A stretch of 64,000 bases of DNA from an uncultured Agathobacter sp. (lineage in GTDB: Bacteria; Bacillota; Clostridia; Lachnospirales; Lachnospiraceae), in contig CAJUND010000007.1 in the NCBI GenBank assembly GCA_910587655.1, positions 62,001 to 126,000 of the forward strand, read 5' to 3'. Below, in pieces: positions 1 to 8,329 of this stretch. A program made the translations under genes and the position numbers. Position 1 is the stretch's first letter, and each line of letters starts with the position of its first letter. The notes under the pieces were generated by a model. It was given only the letters and a program-made list of their open reading frames with translations, was not told the origin of the DNA and ran no database searches.

Positions 1-1794
1 TTTAAAAATTCCCTGACCTATTACGGGTTAAACAGACTACAGTCATTTTATGACGCAATCCAAAGCGCACTGGACTGCCTGATGCAGCTGAACCAGGCAG
101 CGCCGGATTCAAAAATGTACGCTTCCTGCTATCTTCCATATTACCGTAAGCTGCAGGCATGTCAGGATGAAATTGACAAACGGCAGTACGTGATTGATGA
201 ATGGGAAAATAAATATGAAAATGCGGTTCAAAAGCAGCAGGAAATCCAGCGCAGATTAAATTTTGAAACATACATCGGAGAAGATTTCTACCGTCTGTTC
301 TGCTGCTACAGACGCGAAGACGTATACCAGAATGAAAACTATATTTCCGACGGGCTGAAAGACCAGGAAATCATAAAGCGTGCAGAAGAATTTCTTGAAA
401 CTGCACAAAAAGAGCTTCTGAAATCCGCCACAAGGCAGCACTCCATTTCCTCGACACTGCATGATTTACTGCTGATTCCGGAATTTGAACCCCTGCTGGA
501 TAAATTTGAAATCGGCAACTGGCTGCGTGTCCGTGCAGACGGATGCATTTATAAACTGCGGCTTATCAGATATGAAATTTCATTTTCTGATATCAATACC
601 ATCAGTGTTGACTTTTCTGATGTAACAAAAATAAGGGATTCCGTGACAGATACGGAAAGTATCCTGCACTCTGCACAGACCATTGCTTCCAGCTATTCAT
701 ATATCAGTAAGCAGGCGGAAAAAGGCAGTCACGCAGAAAACCATATCGACGACTGGGTCAAAAACGGATTAAGCAGCACGCTGGTTCATATAAAAAATAA
801 CGACCGCGAGGAAATTTCATACGGAAAACACGGGCTGCTTGCACGGGAATATGATGATATTTCAGATGACTACAGTGATGAGCAGCTGCTCTTCACACAT
901 AACATCCTGGCATTTACGGAAGACAACTGGAAGAGTGTATCACTTGGACTTGGAAAACACGAATACACCTATTACAATGGAAATGGTTTTACCACCAGTA
1001 CCGGATACGGAATCTCAGCCAGATTCTGCCAGGCTGCATACATCTATGGTTCACAGATAATCGGAGGGGATATTTATTCCAGTAACTACTCTCCTTCTTC
1101 AGGAACCCATCTTGATTTAAATAAAGGGACATTTTCTTTTGCAGGCGGAGGGCTGTCGTATGACGGGACGACACTGCATGGAAACAGTCTTGATATCAGA
1201 AGCAGCTCCATTCACAGCTCAAATATATATGGTACCAGCATATACAGTTCATATCTGTACAGTTCTGATATTGAAAGCGCCACCATTACTGCCGGTACAA
1301 TTAACGGCACAGATATAAACGGCGGAACTATTATGGGAACTGACATTATTGGCGGAACCATCAAAAGTACCGGTGATGAGGATGGAATTACAAGCGATGT
1401 ACTGATAAAAAACGGGACTGTCTTTCTGGATGAGGAAAGAAAATACCGAATTAACGGGAAAGCATTAAGGTTGCGGCATCTGAGCTATATTGGAATTGAT
1501 GACTGCAGGTATCTGGATATATTCAATAAATTTAAAATTGTTGATGTAAAAAATCACAGTTTATCTTCCTTCATTGCACAATGGAACGGAGACATGGATC
1601 TGGAAGATGGCAGAAGCGGAATTTACGTTAAGGATGATATTTACATAAAAAACAAACTATATATTAATGGAATTGATTTTAAAGAATATGAAAACCAAAT
1701 AGACAAAAATTCCACCGACATTGCAGGATTAAAAGACGCAATATCCTCCCTCCGCTCCACAGTTTCTTCCATTAAGAGCTGTAACTGCAGTTAA
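1..1794 (+). CDS. Phage tail-associated structural protein, 5' end cut by window
   Basis: The frame is open from base 1, so the N terminus lies outside the window; 597 codons remain. The central part (around base 510-620) has the IGNWLRVRADG and ISFSDINTISVDFSD type of strand pattern seen in siphophage tail-tip and endopeptidase-tail proteins. The C-terminal third is a low-complexity beta-rich region of S/Y/G repeats, then repeated GTxxGTDI-type turns, which suggests a beta-helix or fibre-like stalk. A short predicted coiled coil ends the protein. It heads a same-strand run of tail genes, with 35 bases before the next gene. The assignment to a tail-tip or receptor-binding role is inferred from composition and neighbours; the exact family is not certain. 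Confidence 0.7.
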   Translation, partial: FKNSLTYYGLNRLQSFYDAIQSALDCLMQLNQAAPDSKMYASCYLPYYRKLQACQDEIDKRQYVIDEWENKYENAVQKQQEIQRRLNFETYIGEDFYRLFCCYRREDVYQNENYISDGLKDQEIIKRAEEFLETAQKELLKSATRQHSISSTLHDLLLIPEFEPLLDKFEIGNWLRVRADGCIYKLRLIRYEISFSDINTISVDFSDVTKIRDSVTDTESILHSAQTIASSYSYISKQAEKGSHAENHIDDWVKNGLSSTLVHIKNNDREEISYGKHGLLAREYDDISDDYSDEQLLFTHNILAFTEDNWKSVSLGLGKHEYTYYNGNGFTTSTGYGISARFCQAAYIYGSQIIGGDIYSSNYSPSSGTHLDLNKGTFSFAGGGLSYDGTTLHGNSLDIRSSSIHSSNIYGTSIYSSYLYSSDIESATITAGTINGTDINGGTIMGTDIIGGTIKSTGDEDGITSDVLIKNGTVFLDEERKYRINGKALRLRHLSYIGIDDCRYLDIFNKFKIVDVKNHSLSSFIAQWNGDMDLEDGRSGIYVKDDIYIKNKLYINGIDFKEYENQIDKNSTDIAGLKDAISSLRSTVSSIKSCNCS

Positions 1795-1829
1795 TCCCGA
1801 AACATATAAAATTATTACAGGAGATAAAA

Positions 1830-2054
1830 ATGGCTGAAATTAACCAGATTCAAAAACCAGTGACTGTCGCACAGACAGAACTTGCAGACAATATCATGTC
1901 TGCCATAAAAGTATCAAACCTGCACCCTTCCCTGCTTATGCCGGTGATAGATGAAATCCATTCCATCGTGCGAAACACATTAAATATAACCAGGCAGGAA
2001 GAACTGCAAAAATATGAAGACATGTTACTGTCTGAACAACAGAAAAATATCTAA
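1830..2054 (+). CDS. Small phage-locus protein of unknown function
   Basis: This 74-residue protein starts at an ATG with a clear CAGGAG ribosome site. It is probably all-helical, with no membrane segment and no cysteines. It lies between the tail protein and the baseplate/fibre gene and is followed by a hairpin with a T-rich tail. I do not recognise the family. A chaperone, linker or small tail component is possible from position, but nothing in the sequence fixes a role. Confidence 0.6.
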   Translation: MAEINQIQKPVTVAQTELADNIMSAIKVSNLHPSLLMPVIDEIHSIVRNTLNITRQEELQKYEDMLLSEQQKNI

Positions 2055-2077
2055 AAACCACAATAAATACTTTTTAC

Positions 2078-2118
2078 TGCCGGTACAAAAAAAACAATTC
2101 TGTACCGGCATATTTTTA
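2078..2118 (+). terminator. Hairpin terminator or attenuator inside the tail operon
   Basis: The arms TGCCGGTACA (2078-2087) and TGTACCGGCA (2101-2110) are perfect 10-bp complements, followed by TATTTTTA. It sits after the 74-residue gene and 23 bases before the next start, so it should lower expression of the downstream genes or mark an operon break. Confidence 0.65.
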
Positions 2119-2132
2119 TGGAAGGACGGTGA

Positions 2133-5057
2133 ATGAATCAAATGAGTCTGCAAAATACTCAAAACCTGGTCACGGATTTATGCCGGGACAATTCACAGAG
2201 TATCCTTGTAAAACAGTACGAAAAAAACAGCCGTTTTATTATGGTAAAATGCACGGAAAACGGCAGATTTTTTCCCGTAAGCAATCAGTGCAGCAGATGC
2301 AATATAAAAATGCTTACCCCTGACAACAGGGCCGTTTATGATTCCTGTGAAATCCTTGACAACGGAATGATTCTGGTAAGCATCAGTGAAAGTATGGTAC
2401 ATGCCCCCGGCGTTGCCCATGCCGAATTAAATATCCTTGACCTTGAAGAAGCAGGCGTACTGGCAACAATGACGTTTGATTTAATTATCAAGCCAAGCCC
2501 GTACCCGGAAGAGCGTATTACAGATTCCGAAGAATTCAGTGCGCTGCTTGATGTGATTGCAAACGAAAAGAAGCGCGTGGACGCAATGCTCTCACTGGAG
2601 TTTCAGGTTGCTGACAACGAGGAAACCAGAAAGGACAATGAAAACGACCGGATTCTTGCTGAAGAAGAACGGATGAATACCGAAAATATCCGGACGGAAA
2701 ATGAAAATGCCAGGCTCGGTAATGAAATAATACGCCAGGAAACCGAAGAAATTCGGGAAGCAAATGAAAAACGGCGTACCGAATCCGAACATCTCAGGGA
2801 TACATCAGAGGAAATACGTACTGCAAATGAGAACGAACGCTTAACGAATGAGCGTCTCCGTGAATCAGGCGAAGAAACCAGAAAATCAAACGAAGCCCTG
2901 CGTGAAAAAAATGAAACATACCGCGCAGATTCCGAAAAGGACCGGACATCCAATGAGGAAATCCGGATTTTCCATGAAAACACACGAATTTCCGAAGAAG
3001 AAATCCGTGTGGCAAATGAAAAAACCAGAATGGAAAACGAAAATGCCAGAACGTCCGGCGAACATCTTAGGGAATTAACCGAAGCCGCACGGAATGATTC
3101 TGAAACCGTGCGCTTATCCAATGAAGAAGTACGAAAAAGTAACGAGGATACACGTACCGCTTATGAAAACCAGCGCATGGAGTCAGAAAAAATACGTGCG
3201 GAAAATGAAATTTTACGCAGTAAACATGAAGAAGCCAGACAGCTTCTGGACGACCAGAGAAGCGGAAACGAAGACGGGCGGATCACAAACGAAGAAATCC
3301 GAAAGGAAAATGAAATTCTCCGAAATAATGCCGAAAAGAAACGCGCTGGCATGGAACAGAGACGCCGTACAAATGAAAACATAAGGCTCGAACAGGAACA
3401 GCTGCGTACCGCATGTGAACTTGAAAGAACCACGAAGGAAAACGAACGCAAGGAAAATGAGGAAACCCGGAAATCGAATGAAAATTTGCGGATGATCCAT
3501 GAAAATGAACGCTCGGACTCCGAAGATGCAAGGCGGATAAATGAAAACATAAGAAAAGACAACGAAATGACACGCACGACTGCCGAAGATAAACGGCAGG
3601 ACAATGAAAAAATGCGCATTGTCAGGGAAAAGCTGCGCCTGATAAACGAAGAAAAACGCCAGCATTCTGAAAAACAGAGAACAGCAAATGAAGAGGCACG
3701 CATACAGACTGAATGGGAACGCCAGTCAGATGAAATCACAAGGAATCATTCGGAACGGGAACGTCTGGAAAATGAAGAAACCCGTGAATCAAATGAAAAT
3801 TACCGCATTTCCAGCGAAACAGAACGGATATCCCGCGAAAACATAAGAATTGAATCAGAAACTGACAGGACTGCCGCTGAACGGGACCGGAAGGAAGCCG
3901 AAATAACACGCAGAAAATCAGAAGAATTACGGACTGCAGGCGAGGATATCCGCAAAAGCAATGAAGAATTACGGACCCGGAAAGAACATGAACGCATCTG
4001 TTCTGAAAACAACCGCACAGACAACGAGGAAACCCGTCTTGACAATGAAGAACTACGGAAAGCCGATGAAACTGAAAGACTCGAAAACGAATTCATCCGT
4101 ACAGCCAGCGAGGACGAACGGGTAAATTCCGAAAAACTCAGGGTCTGTGCAGAAAAAGTACGCGAAGCTTTTGAAGGTTTCAGAAAATCAAATGAAATGG
4201 ACCGGGAAGACGCGGAAGCTTTAAGAAAGATGCGTATTGACGCCGCCATTGAAGATGCGGAAACAGCAAAGGAACGCGCAGATAAAGCCGCCCTTGCCTG
4301 TGAAAATATCGTTATCGGATATGGATTTATTCCGGTTGCTGATAAAGGCTCCCCGAACGGTGTCGCCACATTAAATAAAAACGGACTTGTCCCCGCATGC
4401 CAGCTTCCAGGCTATATTGATGATGTATGCGAAGGCGTGGCAACGGGTGTTACGGCAAACGAAACCGGGGCGTTCACTGCCGCCGGTTTTATTCCCGCCG
4501 GGGAAACCGAAGAATGCGCGCCGTCAGAATCAACCATTTATTTTGATACCATCTCAAACGTGCAGTACCGGTGGACCGGCAGTATGTTCATTACGACCGG
4601 TACCGGTCTGTCACTTGGGGAAACTTCGGGAACCGCTTATTATGGCGACAAAGGAAAAACGGCATATGAACATTCACAGCTTTTGCATGCAAGGGCTGAT
4701 GCCACAAAAACAGAATCATCTGATATCAATGGAAATTTAAAAATCAATGAATCAGAGATAACTGTGTATACACATCCCGATTCCCATCCTGCCGCAGCAA
4801 TCGACCAGGATTCTGAACACAGATTCGTAACGGATTCCGAAAAGGAAGCATGGAACAGTGTAAAAGAAGATGTGGAAACAACAGTCAGAAAAGAACTTGA
4901 CAAAATAAACGATACGCTTGAAAATATCGGCACCTTTATCGCAGCTCCTGCTGCACCGGAAAAAACAAATATCTTATGGATTGACACATCCGCCGGCGGT
5001 GTCATGAAATATTTTAACGGAACTTCCTGGGTGCCGACAAAAGCAGTCTGGGGGTGA
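2133..5057 (+). CDS. BppU-like baseplate/fibre protein with 76 consecutive heptads
   Basis: This 974-residue protein starts at an ATG six bases after GAAGGA. Residues 1-125 resemble the N-terminal domain of BppU-type phage baseplate upper proteins. Residues 166-697 are 76 uninterrupted seven-residue units of the form R-x-x-(N/S/T)-E-x-x, with Arg invariant and Glu nearly so. If helical, this would be a rod about 80 nm long. Residues about 745-974 are non-repetitive and include GSPNGVATLNKNGLVP and a last strand ending in the NGTSWVPTKAVWG style common at phage fibre C termini. The likely role is a long trimeric stalk that links a baseplate to a tip. The heptad core is unusually polar for a coiled coil. 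The adjacent Cys-rich gene begins eight bases later, so the two are probably made together. Confidence 0.75.
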   Translation: MNQMSLQNTQNLVTDLCRDNSQSILVKQYEKNSRFIMVKCTENGRFFPVSNQCSRCNIKMLTPDNRAVYDSCEILDNGMILVSISESMVHAPGVAHAELNILDLEEAGVLATMTFDLIIKPSPYPEERITDSEEFSALLDVIANEKKRVDAMLSLEFQVADNEETRKDNENDRILAEEERMNTENIRTENENARLGNEIIRQETEEIREANEKRRTESEHLRDTSEEIRTANENERLTNERLRESGEETRKSNEALREKNETYRADSEKDRTSNEEIRIFHENTRISEEEIRVANEKTRMENENARTSGEHLRELTEAARNDSETVRLSNEEVRKSNEDTRTAYENQRMESEKIRAENEILRSKHEEARQLLDDQRSGNEDGRITNEEIRKENEILRNNAEKKRAGMEQRRRTNENIRLEQEQLRTACELERTTKENERKENEETRKSNENLRMIHENERSDSEDARRINENIRKDNEMTRTTAEDKRQDNEKMRIVREKLRLINEEKRQHSEKQRTANEEARIQTEWERQSDEITRNHSERERLENEETRESNENYRISSETERISRENIRIESETDRTAAERDRKEAEITRRKSEELRTAGEDIRKSNEELRTRKEHERICSENNRTDNEETRLDNEELRKADETERLENEFIRTASEDERVNSEKLRVCAEKVREAFEGFRKSNEMDREDAEALRKMRIDAAIEDAETAKERADKAALACENIVIGYGFIPVADKGSPNGVATLNKNGLVPACQLPGYIDDVCEGVATGVTANETGAFTAAGFIPAGETEECAPSESTIYFDTISNVQYRWTGSMFITTGTGLSLGETSGTAYYGDKGKTAYEHSQLLHARADATKTESSDINGNLKINESEITVYTHPDSHPAAAIDQDSEHRFVTDSEKEAWNSVKEDVETTVRKELDKINDTLENIGTFIAAPAAPEKTNILWIDTSAGGVMKYFNGTSWVPTKAVWG
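2628..4223 (+). repeat. In-frame 21-bp coding repeat, 76 units
   Basis: The units are degenerate in DNA but strictly periodic in protein (R-x-x-N/S/T-E-x-x). All 76 keep the 21-bp length with no insertion or deletion, which indicates selection on helical register. Confidence 0.9.
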
Positions 5058-5064
5058 TATTTAA

Positions 5065-6111
5065 GTGTTAAATTCAGAAACAATAAAAGCATTAAAAACA
5101 AAAGTAAATGCGGAAATGAACCGCAGGTGCTATTACGGTTCACTGACCAAATTTGCCGGCAGTACATACCAGTTTGTCACACAGCCTGCCAAAGACACCG
5201 TCATCCTTGCCGAACAGGGACTAAAAATTATGGAACCTTTGCTGAATATTAAGGACAAAGGCGACCTGAGCATTGAAGGCGCTGCCGCTGGTTTCCCAGT
5301 ACCGGCAGCATTTGATACGGAACTGCTTACATATGTTGATAACCTGGCAAAGGAATCCCCTACGGGAACGACCTCCTCCTGCCGGGGCGCCTGCACCGGA
5401 TTATGTGTGGGAACCTGCGGCGCGGGCTGTAATGGATGCAGCGGTGCTTCCGGCAGTTCCGGTTCCTCGTCCTGCTCTTCCTGCGGCGGGTGCAGCGGCG
5501 GCTGCGGAGGAGGCTGCAGCGGGTGCGGAAGCAGCTGCTCTTCCTGCAGCGGATGCAGCGGCGGCTGTACCTCATGCGGCGGATGCCAGGGATGTACCAG
5601 CTGTTCTTCGTGCAGCGGATGTTCCTCCTGCAGTGGTTGCAGCGGGTGTTCGGGGACATGCAGCGGCTGCGGAGGCAACTGCTCCAGTTCCTGTACCAAA
5701 AAATCCGGCTCCGGATGTGCCGACTGTTACGGCTGTACCGGATGTTCAACCAACTGCGGCTCCTGCTCCTCCTGCGGCGGATGCAGCGGATGTTCCGGCG
5801 GATGCAGTGGCTGCAGCGGGTGCGGCAGCTGCAGTGGATGCAGCAGTTGTTCCGGCGGATGCAGTGGCTGCAGCAGCAGCTGTTCCGGTGGATGCAGCGG
5901 CTGCTCCGGCAGCTGCAGCGGCGGATGCCAGGGATGTTCCGGCGGATGTTACGGATGCAGCGGGTGCGGCAGCGGATGCTCCTCCGGGTGCTCCGGAGGA
6001 TGCAGCAGTTCCTGCTCCGGCGGCTGCCAGTCCTCCTGCTCATCAACCTGCTCCGCCACCTGTTACCAGACATGCACAGGCCAGGCATTTGGAGCCTGCC
6101 ATACATCTTAG
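5065..6111 (+). CDS. Cys/Gly/Ser-rich repeat protein, candidate radical SAM substrate
   Basis: The start is GTG, eight bases after GGGGTG at the end of the previous gene. The protein is 348 residues. Residues 1-101 form an ordinary, probably folded or leader domain with one cysteine. From residue 106 to the end the sequence is almost only C, G and S, with about 65 cysteines spaced as CxxC or CxxxC and rare Q, T, N, Y, K or A. Such a domain cannot be ordinary globular protein. It is either cross-linked by the downstream radical SAM/SPASM enzyme (thioether or related bonds) or a metal/disulfide-rich surface tip. The gene lies directly after the fibre gene and just before two maturation-type genes, so I favour a structural tail component that is post-translationally modified. 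This is inference. Its repeat region is visibly richer in G+C than its A-rich neighbours. Confidence 0.75.
   Translation: MLNSETIKALKTKVNAEMNRRCYYGSLTKFAGSTYQFVTQPAKDTVILAEQGLKIMEPLLNIKDKGDLSIEGAAAGFPVPAAFDTELLTYVDNLAKESPTGTTSSCRGACTGLCVGTCGAGCNGCSGASGSSGSSSCSSCGGCSGGCGGGCSGCGSSCSSCSGCSGGCTSCGGCQGCTSCSSCSGCSSCSGCSGCSGTCSGCGGNCSSSCTKKSGSGCADCYGCTGCSTNCGSCSSCGGCSGCSGGCSGCSGCGSCSGCSSCSGGCSGCSSSCSGGCSGCSGSCSGGCQGCSGGCYGCSGCGSGCSSGCSGGCSSSCSGGCQSSCSSTCSATCYQTCTGQAFGACHTS
5380..6100 (+). repeat. Cys-Gly-Ser coding repeat
   Basis: Short TGC/TGT-GGC/AGC-rich units recur with 9- or 12-base spacing and encode CxxC and CxxxC. The long open frames on both strands here are by-products of this composition. 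Confidence 0.85.
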
Positions 6112-6141
6112 ATAGGATTAAAAAATAAAAAGAAAGGATAA

Positions 6142-6552
6142 ATGCTTCAGGTAATTTTTCAGTCCCTATTTTGTGACGCCGAATGGCGTCACACCTGCGG
6201 CATGGTACAAAAAATGAAAAAAGAAACAGAATATTATATCGAAATCAGCAAAGAAGTATGTGACTACTTAGAACGTCTTTCCTACGATATCGAAACAAGG
6301 AAAAGCATCATTACCCGCTTATTTGACGAAGCCAAAAACTCATCCGATGACGCAGTACTTAAGAGCCCGGCATTCCAGTCCTACCACGCAGAGCTGGAAG
6401 AGGCGGCTGCTTCTTACGAAACAGCGAAAAAAGACCTGGAAAAATTCCTGGATGAAAAAGTAAAAGAAAAAAGCGGAGAGGTTGAATTATACAACTGGAA
6501 CCTGGAAGATTTCAGGCAGCCGGAAGTTCATATTGTGATTGTCAAGGAGTAA
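6142..6552 (+). CDS. Small helical partner protein of the radical SAM cassette
   Basis: The first ATG (6142) has GAAAGGA four to nine bases upstream and gives 136 residues. In-frame ATGs at 6202 and 6214 would give 116 or 112 residues but have no ribosome site. The first 20 codons contain a perfect hairpin, so they may be leader RNA rather than protein. The body is helical and charged and ends with a Trp/Leu-containing strand (residues about 115-130). Its size, helical style and place before a SPASM enzyme resemble the small proteins annotated as 'CXXX repeat peptide modification system protein'. That match is from memory and needs an HMM search. It stops three bases before the radical SAM gene, implying coupled translation. 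Confidence 0.65.
   Translation: MLQVIFQSLFCDAEWRHTCGMVQKMKKETEYYIEISKEVCDYLERLSYDIETRKSIITRLFDEAKNSSDDAVLKSPAFQSYHAELEEAAASYETAKKDLEKFLDEKVKEKSGEVELYNWNLEDFRQPEVHIVIVKE
6173..6192 (+). promoter_or_regulatory. Perfect 8-bp hairpin with 4-base loop
   Basis: GTGACGCC, loop GAAT, then GGCGTCAC. It lies inside the first codons of the small partner gene and has no T-run, so it is more likely a translation or mRNA-stability element than a terminator. Confidence 0.6.
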
Positions 6553-6555
6553 ATT

Positions 6556-7908
6556 ATGGTAAAAGATTTTGAGCAGTTCCAGGATATGATTTCACGGTTA
6601 TATCCTGAGCTAATACCAGAAGATGCAGAAAAAAATCCACAGAAAACATTATCGCGCACCGTCACATTCCAGGTAACGGACGAATGCAACCTGAAGTGTT
6701 CCTACTGCTATCAGATAAACAAGGGCACCCGAAAAATGAAATTTGAAACCGCAAAAAAACTGATTGACATGCTCCTTGAAGGAGACAGACGGCTGGGCGG
6801 TTATATCGATGTAAAAACATCACCCGGAATCATTCTTGAATTTATTGGCGGAGAACCGTTTCTCTGCGTCGGACTCATTGACAGAATCTGTGATTACTTT
6901 TACAAAAAAGCCATAAAGCTCCACCACCCGTGGGCGACAAAATTCTGTATCAGCATCTGTTCCAACGGTGTGTTATATGACAAGCCTAAAGTGCAGCGGT
7001 TTCTGGAAAAATGGAAACGTAACCTGTCATTCAGCATCACGATTGACGGAAACAAACAGCTGCATGATTCCTGCCGTGTTTTTCCTGACGGCACCGGAAG
7101 CTATGACATTGCCGTGCATGGCGCAAACGACTGGATGAACAGAGGGTATTACATGGGAAGCAAAATCACCATTGCCCCGGAAAACCTTCCGCATCTTTAT
7201 GACGCCATCCTCCACATGGTAAACCTCGGCTATAAGGACATAAACGCAAATGTGGTTTACGAAAAAGGATGGACCAGGGACCACGCAAAGGAATTTTACC
7301 GCCAGCTGAAAAAAATCGCAGATTACTGGATTGAACACGACTTATTTAACACGCACTATATGGCGCTGTTCAATGATACCTATTTCCGGCCAATGGAGGA
7401 AACAGACCTTGACAACTGGTGCGGCGGTACCGGAAGTATGCTTGCCGCAGACCCTGACGGATGGCTGTATCCCTGCATCCGGTATATGGAAAGTTCACTG
7501 GGCGCCGGCGTCAGGCCTCTTCGCATCGGGCATGTGAACACCGGTATTGCACAGACAGACTGCGATAAAAAATGCGTGGACTGCTTAAACGCGATTAACC
7601 GCAGAACGGAATCCTCGGACGAATGCTTCAACTGCCCCATCGCGGCAGGCTGCAGCTGGTGCAGCGCCTATAATTACCAGGAAAACGGAACGCCGGACAG
7701 CCGCTGCACCTATATCTGCGATATGCATAAGGCAAGGGCGTTAGCCAACGTTTATGCCTGGAACAGCTGGTACCGCAAAAATAACACAGACCAGTGGTTT
7801 GATATGCACTGTCCGAAAGAATGGGCGCTGGAAATTATTAATGAAGAGGAATATAAAAAACTTATCAAATTATCAACGGAGGAAAGAGCAAATGTTATTA
7901 AGCCTTAA
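6556..7908 (+). CDS. Radical SAM/SPASM peptide maturase
   Basis: This 450-residue enzyme carries the radical SAM cluster motif C44-x3-C48-x2-C51 (DECNLKCSYCYQ), followed by GGEP at 98-101, the usual SAM-binding strand. A SPASM-type C-terminal region has cysteines at 289, 307, 336, 340, 343, 357, 360, 366, 369, 384 and 388, enough for two auxiliary Fe-S clusters. Enzymes with this layout modify ribosomally made peptides. The phrase YCYQxNK and the Cys-rich neighbour recall the TIGRFAM group 'radical SAM peptide maturase, CXXX-repeat target family'. The likely substrate is the Cys-rich protein at 5065. Reaction type (thioether, C-C or other) cannot be read from sequence. A phage-tail setting for such an enzyme is unusual. 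Confidence 0.85.
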   Translation: MVKDFEQFQDMISRLYPELIPEDAEKNPQKTLSRTVTFQVTDECNLKCSYCYQINKGTRKMKFETAKKLIDMLLEGDRRLGGYIDVKTSPGIILEFIGGEPFLCVGLIDRICDYFYKKAIKLHHPWATKFCISICSNGVLYDKPKVQRFLEKWKRNLSFSITIDGNKQLHDSCRVFPDGTGSYDIAVHGANDWMNRGYYMGSKITIAPENLPHLYDAILHMVNLGYKDINANVVYEKGWTRDHAKEFYRQLKKIADYWIEHDLFNTHYMALFNDTYFRPMEETDLDNWCGGTGSMLAADPDGWLYPCIRYMESSLGAGVRPLRIGHVNTGIAQTDCDKKCVDCLNAINRRTESSDECFNCPIAAGCSWCSAYNYQENGTPDSRCTYICDMHKARALANVYAWNSWYRKNNTDQWFDMHCPKEWALEIINEEEYKKLIKLSTEERANVIKP

Positions 7909-8203
7909 AAACAAAGAAAAAATAACCATAAAAAAATACACCCGCGAGTTTAACGGCCGTATGCCGGAAAATGATATCCTGACTGTTACAGTGGAGTATA
8001 CACCAACAACATTTGATGCTGTCAGGGAACTGCTCACTACTGAAAACACTTCTGAAATGCATATAAAAGATGACGATGGCAACATCATAAATTTCAGCGG
8101 CTATGCAGTAGACAATATGGTTGAAATTAACGGGATGAATGTGCACGATATTGCAATACGGCTCCAGCGGGACCATATTGTACAGTTTTCTGCTGAAAAC
8201 TAA
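7892..8203 (+). CDS. Small protein of unknown function closing the cassette
   Basis: The ATG at 7892 has GGAGGAAAG a few bases upstream and overlaps the end of the radical SAM gene by 17 bases. The product is 103 residues, mixed alpha/beta, without cysteines or membrane segments. A strand-rich N-terminal half (ENDILTVTVEYTP) followed by alternating short strands looks like a small beta-sandwich or a phage structural fold. I do not recognise the family. Overlap with the maturase and the terminator just after it make it part of the same transcript. Confidence 0.7.
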   Translation: MLLSLKNKEKITIKKYTREFNGRMPENDILTVTVEYTPTTFDAVRELLTTENTSEMHIKDDDGNIINFSGYAVDNMVEINGMNVHDIAIRLQRDHIVQFSAEN

Positions 8204-8225
8204 TGGGAACTAATTGTATTAAAAG

Positions 8226-8263
8226 ACGGGCATACTGTGAATTTACAGTATGCCCGTTTTTTT
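8226..8263 (+). terminator. Strong intrinsic terminator ending the tail/radical SAM operon
   Basis: CGGGCATACTGT pairs perfectly with ACAGTATGCCCG across a six-base loop, followed by seven T. It marks the boundary with the minus-strand housekeeping region. Confidence 0.9.
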
Positions 8264-8329
8264 ACGATTTCATTATTTCCAGCCCACGTCCTTTCATCCG
8301 TCTGTTTCCGTGGCTTGATTAGTAAACTA

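Noticed and set aside
2628..4223. CRISPR array
   Set aside because: The repeat is continuous 21-bp coding sequence with no spacers.
2592..4369. Minus-strand and alternative plus-strand frames over the heptad repeat
   Set aside because: They follow the 21-bp periodicity of the real gene and have no start signals.
5133..6128. Long open frames on both strands over the Cys-rich gene
   Set aside because: They are by-products of the repeating TGC-GGC-AGC composition; only the GTG-started frame has a ribosome site and continues the operon.
6173..6192. Diversity-generating retroelement hairpin (8-bp stem, 4-base loop near a tail gene)
   Set aside because: The loop GAAT is not the usual type, there is no reverse transcriptase, no template/variable repeat pair and no C-type lectin domain in view.
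1..8263. Complete prophage
   Set aside because: No integrase, capsid, terminase, holin, lysin or attachment site is seen; only tail-type genes are visible, and the left part is outside the window.
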